The notes under the pieces: generated by a model
Database searches by the model: none
The model's input: the letters and a program-made list of their open reading frames with translations, nothing else
Told to the model about the DNA's origin: nothing
Source: Rhodospirillales bacterium
GTDB taxonomy: Bacteria; Pseudomonadota; Alphaproteobacteria; Rhodospirillales; Casp-alpha2
Direction: 5' to 3'
DNA length: 9,042 nucleotides
NCBI GenBank assembly: GCA_030727885.1
Contig: JANRAT010000057.1
Coordinates: 1 to 9,042, forward strand
Translations under genes and position numbers: made by a program
Shown here: positions 1-6,826 of the stretch, in pieces
Layout: the number at the start of each line of letters is the position of its first letter
Numbering within the stretch: position 1 is the stretch's first letter

Positions 1-2
1 CG

Positions 3-99
3 CCTAACCTCTCCCCCTGAAGGGGGAGAGGGATACGTTGGTCATGCGCGTATCCGAGCGTCCCTCTCCCCTACGCAGTGGGGGAGAGGACAGGTGAGG
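3..99. repeat. Palindromic intergenic repeat (REP/MITE-like)
   Basis: Three nested hairpins fill this short stretch. The first has a perfect 11-bp stem (CCTCTCCCCCT at 8-18 with its complement at 21-31). The middle one pairs GGATACG (31-37) with CGTATCC (49-55). The third pairs CCTCTCCCC (63-71) with GGGGAGAGG (81-89) and can extend inward. The outer ends, CCTAACC (3-9) and GGTGAGG (93-99), are also complementary at 6 of 7 positions. No open frame or transposase is present. Repeats built on CCTCTCCCC/GGGGAGAGG are common multi-copy intergenic elements in proteobacterial genomes; that this one is multi-copy here is inferred. It lies just past the stop of the minus-strand formyltransferase gene and could act as an mRNA 3' stabiliser or terminator for it, although it has no U-run. 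Confidence 0.75.
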
Positions 100-105
100 A
101 GGCTG

Positions 106-705
106 CTACCCGAACGCCCGGTAACGCCGGACGATCTCTTCTTCCGTCAGGTCGGCTTCAATCTGTTTCAAGCGTTCGGCTTCCAGGCAGGTGCGGACCC
201 GTCCGGTCCATGGCTCGACACCGCTGGGCACGGGTGCATCATCGCTGGCCATATGAGGTGCGTAATCGGCGAACATCTGAAGTACATGGCGGAACGCTTC
301 GACCTCCAGATCCTGAAATTTGCATTTTTCGGCAATTGGAAAACGGCGCACCTCGACAATCGGGCCACTGTCGACCGATGCCGCCATTTCATGCAGCGTC
401 ACACCGAATGTCGTGGCACCATCGTAAATTGCAAAGCCGGCCGTGTAGCTGCCCGGGAATTCAGGCGGTCCGGGATGAAAATTGTATGCAGGCCCTTCGA
501 GCTTTGCCAGCACCCCGGCTGGGACGATAACGCTGGTCAGAAAAGCGATTAACCGGCATCCGACCATGTCATGTGCTGAGGCCGTGCTGAGCGTTTCTGC
601 GTCCTGCACTACATCCAGGGCGAGGTCCGGATTATGCTTTTGCAGCATCCCCGACAGATGCGGGGCTTCCAATTCTCCGGTAAGCAGTATGATTCGTTTC
701 GGCAT
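106..705 (-). CDS. Formyltransferase-fold protein (PurN/Fmt-like), function unassigned
   Basis: A 199-residue protein with the formyl_transf_N fold that uses 10-formyl-tetrahydrofolate as donor. The family's catalytic Asn-x-His is seen as YNFHPGPPEFPG (N75, H77), and the catalytic Asp as VDSGPIV (D112), preceded by GVTLHEM. The N-terminus MPKRIILLTG matches the first beta strand. The acceptor is not evident: at about 200 residues it lacks the C-terminal OB domain of methionyl-tRNA formyltransferase, and its sequence differs from PurN, so neither symbol is used. An in-frame TAG lies four codons upstream of ATG 705, so this is the first possible ATG; no clear Shine-Dalgarno is visible before it. 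The gene stands alone and diverges from the cyclic-di-GMP gene. It ends at RRYRAFG, about 7 nt before the palindromic repeat, so a slightly truncated C-terminus is possible. Confidence 0.85.
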   Translation of the reverse strand: MPKRIILLTGELEAPHLSGMLQKHNPDLALDVVQDAETLSTASAHDMVGCRLIAFLTSVIVPAGVLAKLEGPAYNFHPGPPEFPGSYTAGFAIYDGATTFGVTLHEMAASVDSGPIVEVRRFPIAEKCKFQDLEVEAFRHVLQMFADYAPHMASDDAPVPSGVEPWTGRVRTCLEAERLKQIEADLTEEEIVRRYRAFG

Positions 706-914
706 TTCAAGACGCTAGCATGTTGTTGAGAAACCCGATAGGCTATATGCGTGTGAATATCCCAAGCGGAAATAATCCGTAATGGATGTGATAGATAGAA
801 TGTGCGGCCTGCCTTTATGGGTTCCGTATTAGAGGGAAGCGGAAACAATGTCTGTTTGTGCCTGCAAGCATAACGGATATTGCTGGTTTGTGAGTCCTAT
901 CCAAGGGTAATACC

Positions 915-921
915 AGAGGAA
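915..921 (+). promoter_or_regulatory. Candidate ribosome binding site for the interrupted start at ATG 937
   Basis: AGAGGAA is the best purine-rich Shine-Dalgarno match in the leader of the GGDEF-EAL gene. It sits 15 nt before ATG 937, which is longer than the usual 5-10 nt. ATG 937 is in frame with the large downstream ORF but is followed by TCA and then TAA (943-945). No comparable site precedes the GTG at 997. The assignment is tentative. Confidence 0.35.
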
Positions 922-996
922 CAGACAAACAAAGTCATGTCATAAGAAGAACAAGACGACACTTCCCAGACTCCTCCAAAAGCCTACCTCGAGCTG

Positions 997-3249
997 GTGC
1001 GCACCCTGACCCATGAGGTCCGCACACCGCTCAGTACGATCATCGGTTTTGCCGATATGATTGAAAACGAAATGCTGGGCCCCATCGGCAATCACAGATA
1101 CCGTGATTATGCCGAGAACATCCACAAAGCCGGACGCGTTATTCTGGAAACACTGGATGATATTTCTCAACCGGCCCACTTTGCACACTATAAAGAACAG
1201 CAAAATGATTTCCGTCACCTGATTGAACTGGCCCCTGATCTGATCTGCATTTGCCGGGAAGGCAAAATCGAACTGATCAATCCGGCAGGTGCCGGAATGC
1301 TGGGTGTCTGGCCGCTGGAAACTCTCAAGGATCGGCTGTTCTTCGATTTCATTCACCCGGATTTCAAGGACCTGCTCAGCCCGGACCTGACAGACCTTGC
1401 TGCAGAAAAGTTGCGGGTACCCGTGAAACTGATCCGTAGTGATGACCTGACCGTCGAAGTCGAGATTGCCGCCCTGCCTTTCTCAGGCTCCGGCACGACA
1501 GAAGGTGACGCCGTGATGGTCATCGCGCGCGACGTTACGGAACGCAACCGTGCACTTGCCGCCGTGCAGCAACGAGAAGAGAATTTACGGCTGGTCATGG
1601 ATGCCGTTGCAGATGGCATTGTCACCGTCGACACCGAAGGCAACATCGAAATGGTCAATGCCTCGATCGAACGCATGTTCGGCACAAGTGCCAATATGCT
1701 TATCGATCAGCATATCGGCATTCTGATCCCGGCTTTTACCGGCACAGCACCCCATCAGTTCATCAAGCACATTCTCCAAGACGACGCCTATTTCGGTCTG
1801 GAAAAAGTTCCGGAAATGACAGGGCGGCGCAGCGACGGGAGCGATGTGCCTGTTGAAGTGGATTTCACCGAGTCTACGGCTGCCGGACAGCACCGTTATA
1901 TCGGCATGATTCGCGATATCACGGCCCGAAAAAATTATGAGAACCGGCTTCGTGCCATGGCGACACGCGATGAACTCACCGGGCTCGCCAATCGCAACCT
2001 GATGTCGGAACGCCTTGTCGAGGCGATGCGGCGGGTCGATCAGGATGGCAGTCAACTGGCACTGATTTACGTCGATCTGGATCAGTTTCAGAACATCAAC
2101 GACGCCTTTGGTCATGAAGTCGGCGACGAGATCATTGTCATGACAAGCCGCCGGATTCAATCCTGTGCCCGCGATACAGACAGCATAGCCCGCACCGGCG
2201 GTGACGAGTTTCACATTCTCATGCAGGGTATAACCGGTGAAGACGAAGCCATTCGCTTTGCCGATAAATTGCTGGTTGCCCTGTCCAGCCAGTATGCCAT
2301 CGACGGACGAGAAATCTTTTCATCAGCAAGCATTGGTGTGTGTACCTATCCGCAGCATGCCGCAACAATGTCTGAATTGATGCGCAACGTTGATACGGCC
2401 GCCAACAATGCCAAACGCGATGGACGCAATAATTGCAAAATCTATACGCCCAGCATGTCCGAAGTCGTTCACCGGCGCGTCGAGATCGGCCACCAGTTGC
2501 GCCGGGCCCTGGAAAACGACGAACTGACACTGCACTATCAGGCCAAGGTTGATCTGTCGACACAGCGGGTTATCGGCGCCGAAGCCCTGCTGCGCTGGTC
2601 AAATGACAAGCTCGGCTTCGTATCCCCGGAAGAGTTCATCCCGATTGCCGAGGAAACCGGATTGATCGTGCCGATTGGTGAATGGGTGCTCCGCACTGCA
2701 TGCCGTGAAGCCGCCCTTTGGCGCAGTGCTGACGGCAAGCCCGTACAAGTCGCCGTTAACTTGTCGGCCTTGCAGTTTTCCCATGGTGATCTGGTTGCAC
2801 GCACGATCAGCAGTCTCAAGGATTCCGGACTGGATCCCAGGAATCTTGATCTTGAGCTGACCGAAAGCCTGCTCGTCGAACGCCCTGATGAGACCATCGT
2901 AACGCTTAACCGACTCAAGGAACTGGGCATTTCAATTTCCATGGATGACTTCGGCACCGGGTATTCCTCGCTCAGTTATCTGACGCGGTTCCCGCTCGAC
3001 TCGCTCAAGGTAGACCGGGCCTTTGTGACGGATTTGCCGGACGACCGGGATGCGGTTGTCGTCGTGCGCGCCATCGTCGGCATGGCCAAGCAGCTTGATC
3101 TGCATATCGTTGCAGAAGGGATCGAGACGTCGCGGCAGATGGAATTTCTGCATGGTCTTGGCTGTCATACCGGGCAAGGGTATTTGTTCTCGAAGCCGAT
3201 ACCGAACGCGCAATTCAAGGAACTTCTGAACGCGCGTGCCGCCGAATAG
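997..3249 (+). CDS. HisKA-PAS-PAS-GGDEF-EAL cyclic-di-GMP enzyme, 5' end in doubt
   Basis: A 750-residue (from GTG 997) dual cyclic-di-GMP synthase/phosphodiesterase. Domains: a HisKA dimerisation segment with intact H-box LTHEVRTPL (H6) over about residues 1-55; PAS 1 (about 72-183, ending RDVTER); PAS 2 (about 197-314, ending RDITARK); GGDEF (about 320-485) with DLDQF (360-364), intact GGDEF (401-405) and an RDTD inhibitory I-site (392-395) five residues upstream; EAL (about 490-745) with EALLRW (529 on), NLS, ELTES, DDFGTG (650 on), KVDRAF, AEGIE (706-710) and the QGYLFSKP loop. Both active sites therefore look competent. No HATPase domain or membrane segment is seen, so it is probably cytosolic. 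The frame is open from 946 and protein-like (EEQDDTSQTPPKAYLELV), but TAA at 943-945 separates it from ATG 937, the natural-looking start. GTG 997 (or CTG 994) is the first usable codon and has only a weak GAG before it. Confidence 0.87.
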   Translation: MRTLTHEVRTPLSTIIGFADMIENEMLGPIGNHRYRDYAENIHKAGRVILETLDDISQPAHFAHYKEQQNDFRHLIELAPDLICICREGKIELINPAGAGMLGVWPLETLKDRLFFDFIHPDFKDLLSPDLTDLAAEKLRVPVKLIRSDDLTVEVEIAALPFSGSGTTEGDAVMVIARDVTERNRALAAVQQREENLRLVMDAVADGIVTVDTEGNIEMVNASIERMFGTSANMLIDQHIGILIPAFTGTAPHQFIKHILQDDAYFGLEKVPEMTGRRSDGSDVPVEVDFTESTAAGQHRYIGMIRDITARKNYENRLRAMATRDELTGLANRNLMSERLVEAMRRVDQDGSQLALIYVDLDQFQNINDAFGHEVGDEIIVMTSRRIQSCARDTDSIARTGGDEFHILMQGITGEDEAIRFADKLLVALSSQYAIDGREIFSSASIGVCTYPQHAATMSELMRNVDTAANNAKRDGRNNCKIYTPSMSEVVHRRVEIGHQLRRALENDELTLHYQAKVDLSTQRVIGAEALLRWSNDKLGFVSPEEFIPIAEETGLIVPIGEWVLRTACREAALWRSADGKPVQVAVNLSALQFSHGDLVARTISSLKDSGLDPRNLDLELTESLLVERPDETIVTLNRLKELGISISMDDFGTGYSSLSYLTRFPLDSLKVDRAFVTDLPDDRDAVVVVRAIVGMAKQLDLHIVAEGIETSRQMEFLHGLGCHTGQGYLFSKPIPNAQFKELLNARAAE

Positions 3250-3366
3250 GCCTCTTCCCCTTATCGCCGGGCATCCGACCGGAATCGGTGTCGGCAGCAA
3301 AATTGCCCTATGTGCTTGAGCATCCTCGGGGAATTGGGCATTCTCGGCGCGTTTTCCTGATACGAG

Positions 3367-4986
3367 ATGGAATATTTGGATATGCCGGACAAGCGCGTTT
3401 ACCTGTTTGATACCACGCTCCGCGACGGGGCGCAGACCCAAGGCGTGGATTTCAATCCCGCTGACAAGGAACTCATTGCGCGCGAACTGGACAAGATCGG
3501 CATTGATTACATCGAAGGCGGCTGGCCGGGCGCCAATCCGACCGACAACAGCTTTTTCGCCAATCCGCCAAAACTGAAGCGGGCCCGCATGACGGCTTTC
3601 GGCATGACCCGTCGCCCCGGACGCAGCGCCGACAACGATCCCGGTCTGATGGGCATTCTGGAACCGGATGTACCGTGCGTCTGCATGGTCGGCAAATCGT
3701 GGGACTTTCATGTCGATGTGGCGCTGGAAATCGAGCACGATGAAAACATCCGCATGATCGCCGACAGTGTCGCGCTGGCCAAGACCCGCAAGGAAGAGGT
3801 CATGTTCGATGCCGAGCACTTCTTTGACGGCTACAAATCCAATCCCGACTTCGCCCTCGCCTGCCTGAAAGCCGCTTACGACAACGGCGCCCGGTGGGTG
3901 GTGCTGTGCGACACCAACGGCGGCACCCTGCCGCACGAAATCGACACCATCGTCAGGGCCGTGACCGAACATATCCCGGGCACGCACATTGGCATTCATG
4001 CCCATAATGATACCGGCAATGCGATTGCCAATTCCCTGGCCGCCGTCAATGCCGGCGCCAGACAGGTGCAGGGCACCCTGAACGGGCTTGGCGAGCGCTG
4101 CGGCAATGCCGACCTGATCGCCGTGATCCCGTCGCTGGTACTCAAGATGGGTTACCAGACCAATGTCAGTCACGAGGATCTGAAACAGCTCACGCATATT
4201 TCAAGACTGCTCGATGAACGGCTGAACCGGGCGCCGGCAAAAGGCGCCCCCTATGTCGGCGAGTCAGCGTTTGCCCACAAGGGCGGCCTGCATGTTTCGG
4301 CAGTCGAGAAAGACCCGCGCACTTACGAGCACATCGAGCCGGCGCTTGTCGGCAATCGCCGTCACATCGTCGTCTCCGACCAGTCAGGCCGGTCCAACAT
4401 CCTGGCCCGCTTTCGCGAGGTCGGCATCGAGATTGATCCGAAAGACAAGCGTATCGGCAAGCTTGTCGAGGCCGTCAAAGAAAACGAGTTCAACGGCTAT
4501 GCCTACGACGGTGCCGAAGCCAGCTTCGAATTGCTGGCCCGCCGTGCGCTGGGCAGCGTGCCGGAGTTCTTCAGATGCTCGAACTTCCGGGTCATCGATG
4601 AACGCCGCTGGAATGTCGACGGTGATCTTGTGACGCTCTCCGAAGCCACCGTGAAGCTCAGCGTCGGCGGCATTGAACACATGACGGTTGCCGAAGGCAA
4701 TGGCCCGGTGAATGCCCTCGATGCGGCCATGCGCAAGGTGCTGATGCCGATTTACCCGAGCCTCGAAGGGCTCAGGCTGATCGATTACAAGGTCCGCATT
4801 CTGACCCCCGGTGACGGCACCCGCGCCATCACCCGGGTGATGATAGAAAGCACCGATTCCAAGGGTGAGCACTGGTCGACGGTCGGCGTCTCTGCAAACA
4901 TCATTGATGCGTCCTATAACGCGCTGCACGATTCGCTGATTTATCTGCTGTATCGCAGCGGTGCAGAAGAACCCCAAGAATCCTGA
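3367..4986 (+). CDS. cimA: (R)-citramalate synthase
   Basis: Condenses pyruvate and acetyl-CoA to (R)-citramalate, the first step of the threonine-independent route to 2-oxobutanoate and isoleucine. The 539-residue length fits this branch of the isopropylmalate/citramalate synthase family. The N-terminal HMGL-like TIM barrel shows [12 protein letters not shown] (15-26; R19 and D20 are the catalytic/metal residues), [11 protein letters not shown], the metal-binding HAHND (H211, H213) and [10 protein letters not shown] (240-249). A linker leads to a C-terminal LeuA-type allosteric/dimer domain (about 385-530), the usual site of isoleucine feedback. The GAQTQGVDF and EGGWPGANP signatures favour CimA over LeuA or homocitrate synthase. 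Start: ATG 3367 gives the longest frame, but ATG 3382 ([12 protein letters not shown]) is equally plausible, with GGA 10 nt before it and a family-typical N-terminus. trmJ follows after 2 nt. Confidence 0.93.
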   Translation: MEYLDMPDKRVYLFDTTLRDGAQTQGVDFNPADKELIARELDKIGIDYIEGGWPGANPTDNSFFANPPKLKRARMTAFGMTRRPGRSADNDPGLMGILEPDVPCVCMVGKSWDFHVDVALEIEHDENIRMIADSVALAKTRKEEVMFDAEHFFDGYKSNPDFALACLKAAYDNGARWVVLCDTNGGTLPHEIDTIVRAVTEHIPGTHIGIHAHNDTGNAIANSLAAVNAGARQVQGTLNGLGERCGNADLIAVIPSLVLKMGYQTNVSHEDLKQLTHISRLLDERLNRAPAKGAPYVGESAFAHKGGLHVSAVEKDPRTYEHIEPALVGNRRHIVVSDQSGRSNILARFREVGIEIDPKDKRIGKLVEAVKENEFNGYAYDGAEASFELLARRALGSVPEFFRCSNFRVIDERRWNVDGDLVTLSEATVKLSVGGIEHMTVAEGNGPVNALDAAMRKVLMPIYPSLEGLRLIDYKVRILTPGDGTRAITRVMIESTDSKGEHWSTVGVSANIIDASYNALHDSLIYLLYRSGAEEPQES

Positions 4987-4988
4987 TC

Positions 4989-5738
4989 GTGACAGCCTCG
5001 AATACCCATTCATTCGCCGTCATTCTGGTAGAGCCGCAGCTGGGGGAGAATATCGGCATGTGCGCCCGGGCCATGTGGAACTGCGGCGTCACTGACCTGA
5101 GGCTGGTCAATCCCCGCGACGGCTGGCCCTCTGACAGTGCCCGCGCCGCTGCATCGGGCGCCGACGTCGTCATTGATCAGGTACGTGTTTTTACCAGCAC
5201 CGAAGAGGCCATAGCCGATCTGAATTTCGTGCTGGCAACCACGGCGCGCAGCCGCGACATGACCAAACCGGTCTTTACGCCGGCCGCGGCGGTCGGCGAG
5301 ATGAAAAGGCGCACCCGTGATGCGCACCGATCCGGGGTGCTGTTCGGCAAGGAAGCCTGGGGCCTGAACAACGATGACGTGACGCTGGCCGACGCCGTGC
5401 TGACGGTGCCGCTCAACCCGGCTTTCACCTCGCTCAATCTGGCGCAGGCGGTGCTGTTGCTGAGCTATGAATGGTTCAATCTAGATGACGAGACGACGGC
5501 GCATGAACTGCGCATTCCGTCCGATACCCGCCCGGCCAACAAGCAGGAACTGACCATGCTGTTCGAGCATCTAGAGCGCGAACTCGACAAGGCCAATTTT
5601 TTCATGGTGTCTGAAAAGCGCCCGACGACCGTCCGTAAACTGCGCAACATGCTGTCACGTGCCGACATGACCGAGCAGGAAGTGCGGATGTTCAGGGGGA
5701 TTATCTCGACCCTGTGCCGGGGCAAACCCGGCGATTAA
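4989..5738 (+). CDS. trmJ: tRNA (cytidine/uridine-32-2'-O)-methyltransferase TrmJ
   Basis: A SpoU/TrmH-class SPOUT enzyme of 249 residues that transfers a methyl group from SAM to the 2'-O of nucleotide 32 in the tRNA anticodon loop. The diagnostic motifs are present: NIGMCARAM (N21, with R27 as the expected catalytic arginine), LVNP, FGKEAWGLNNDDV (119 on) and VPLNPAFTSLNLAQAV (SLNLA at 148-152), which form the deep trefoil knot and SAM pocket. The TrmJ-type C-terminal extension ends in a conserved-looking EVRMFRGIIS segment, and the length fits TrmJ (about 240-260). The start is GTG 4989, 2 nt after the cimA stop and without a strong Shine-Dalgarno, so translational coupling to cimA is likely. 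Another TrmH-family methyltransferase is the main alternative. Its stop overlaps that of the convergent coq7 by 4 nt. Confidence 0.9.
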   Translation: MTASNTHSFAVILVEPQLGENIGMCARAMWNCGVTDLRLVNPRDGWPSDSARAAASGADVVIDQVRVFTSTEEAIADLNFVLATTARSRDMTKPVFTPAAAVGEMKRRTRDAHRSGVLFGKEAWGLNNDDVTLADAVLTVPLNPAFTSLNLAQAVLLLSYEWFNLDDETTAHELRIPSDTRPANKQELTMLFEHLERELDKANFFMVSEKRPTTVRKLRNMLSRADMTEQEVRMFRGIISTLCRGKPGD

Positions 5739-6295
5739 ATACGCTTGGAGAGCCAGATCGCCAATCTTGACCCGGTTTTGACCGCGGCTTTCAGGACTTC
5801 ATAGCCGGGAGCATCTTCAGCCCCTTTATCAAGGGCGGTTTGACGGTGCTCCAGCTCTTCCAGCCTAAACGTCTCGAAAGTATCGCGGAGCTCGGTCTGG
5901 TCGCCCTCAAGATCAAGGGCGGCAACCTGCTCGGCGTAATGCTCGTCGATCACTTCCTCGACCGCCACCGTGCACGCGTGCGCGGCCTTTTCGCCCAGCA
6001 GCGCAGAGCCGGCACCAAGCGCAAATCCGGCCATATGCCAGAGCGGCAACAGGGCCGTCGGGCGGACCCGGTTGGCGCGGACCAGCTCGTTGAATTTCTG
6101 CAGGTGAACCCGTTCCTGTTCGGCCATATGCGCGATATCGGCACGGTCGGCACTGTTGCCGAGCACGGCAAGCTGTCCCTCGTAAATACGGACCGCACCA
6201 TATTCACCGGCGTGATCGACGCGCATCATGCTTTCCAGCATGTCCTGCTTGCCGGGATCACCCGGTATCCGGTGCGGGGGCTTTTGCCGGCTCAT
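5735..6295 (-). CDS. coq7: Demethoxyubiquinone hydroxylase Coq7
   Basis: A di-iron carboxylate mono-oxygenase that hydroxylates 2-polyprenyl-3-methyl-6-methoxy-benzoquinol, the penultimate step of aerobic ubiquinone synthesis, as a membrane-associated protein. Of 186 residues it keeps the ligand set: E31 in RVDHAGEYGA, E61 and H64 in EQERVH, E113 or E114 in AVEEVIDEHY, and E147 and H150 in EELEH. A hydrophobic stretch near residues 82-100 fits the membrane-docking helix. The frame is open further upstream, to a possible ATG at 6403, but those 36 residues lie inside dsbB and do not resemble Coq7. ATG 6295 is chosen because it overlaps the dsbB stop as ATGA and has AAAGG 4 nt upstream. It is the last gene of the DedA-dsbB-coq7 unit. 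Its TAA overlaps the trmJ TAA on the other strand. Confidence 0.95.
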   Translation of the reverse strand: MSRQKPPHRIPGDPGKQDMLESMMRVDHAGEYGAVRIYEGQLAVLGNSADRADIAHMAEQERVHLQKFNELVRANRVRPTALLPLWHMAGFALGAGSALLGEKAAHACTVAVEEVIDEHYAEQVAALDLEGDQTELRDTFETFRLEELEHRQTALDKGAEDAPGYEVLKAAVKTGSRLAIWLSKRI

Positions 6296-6795
6296 GACGC
6301 CTTTGCGCCGCTCAGGCGACGCCACACCCAGAACGAGGTGGCGGCAAAAAATAACGAGGCGGCGACGTTGTAGGTGGCCATCGATATCCCGAACAGGGTC
6401 CAATCAATATCACCGCAGGATTTTACCGGTTTTTTCTGCAGGGCCGCCAGAAAATCCTCGGTCGTCGTGATGATCTCGCCGCTTGAGCCGCAGGGTGCTG
6501 CCGAAGTCCACCAGTGCTGCTCGACGCCGACGTGATAGAGAGCGATGCCGCCGCCGACCAGAAACACCACACCGGCAACCAGGGCAATCCGCTGGCGCAT
6601 CACGGGTGTTACGAAATACAGCGCCGCAAACCCGAGCAGTGTGATCAGCGCGTATGGCACACGCTGGTATAGACACAGCACGCAGGGATCATAACCGAAA
6701 CCGAACTGGGCGATATATGCCGTGCCGAGCGGACCCGCAGCTGCGGCCAGCAGGAACCAGGGAAACCAGCGGGCAATCGTTTGTTGATCAGGCAT
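6292..6795 (-). CDS. dsbB: Disulfide bond formation protein DsbB family
   Basis: An inner-membrane quinone reductase that reoxidises the periplasmic thiol oxidase DsbA and passes electrons to ubiquinone. The 167-residue protein has four predicted membrane segments (about 12-30, 46-62, 70-87, 140-158). The first cysteine pair is DPCVLCLYQR (C38, C41, with R45 the expected quinone-site arginine). The second periplasmic pair is C102 (APCGSS) and C127 (KSCGDIDW), which encloses the loop that contacts DsbA. All four catalytic cysteines are present. ATG 6795 is preceded by GGGAGG at 6810-6815, a strong but distant (14 nt) Shine-Dalgarno. The gene follows the DedA gene by 31 nt and ends in an ATGA overlap with coq7, so co-transcription and coupling are likely. 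No dsbA lies in the window. DsbI-type paralogues are a less likely alternative. Confidence 0.93.
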   Translation of the reverse strand: MPDQQTIARWFPWFLLAAAAGPLGTAYIAQFGFGYDPCVLCLYQRVPYALITLLGFAALYFVTPVMRQRIALVAGVVFLVGGGIALYHVGVEQHWWTSAAPCGSSGEIITTTEDFLAALQKKPVKSCGDIDWTLFGISMATYNVAASLFFAATSFWVWRRLSGAKAS

Positions 6796-6826
6796 GGTTA
6801 AGATATAGGCCTCCCGGCGGCATTGG

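Noticed and set aside
943..945. Programmed recoding of the TAA as an amino acid
   Set aside because: Known bacterial stop recoding to selenocysteine or pyrrolysine uses UGA or UAG, and no stem-loop element is seen just downstream. A nonsense change or sequence error is simpler.
3275..3294. Hairpin between the GGDEF-EAL gene and cimA as a rho-independent terminator
   Set aside because: The CCG-ACCG/CGGT-GT-CGG stem is short and bulged and no T-run follows it. No riboswitch or attenuator pattern was recognised in the 117-nt gap either.
2932..4197. 421-codon open frame on the minus strand over the end of the GGDEF-EAL gene and the front of cimA
   Set aside because: It crosses two well-supported plus-strand genes, shows no recognisable domain, and is what codon bias in such genes usually produces on the opposite strand.
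4384..5013. 209-codon minus-strand open frame over the cimA C-terminal half
   Set aside because: It lies antisense to the strongly conserved cimA sequence and has no recognisable domain.
6296..6403. N-terminal extension of Coq7 (36 residues, start at 6403)
   Set aside because: It lies wholly within dsbB, does not resemble Coq7, and the ATG at 6295 makes a standard ATGA overlap with a Shine-Dalgarno-like AAAGG before it.
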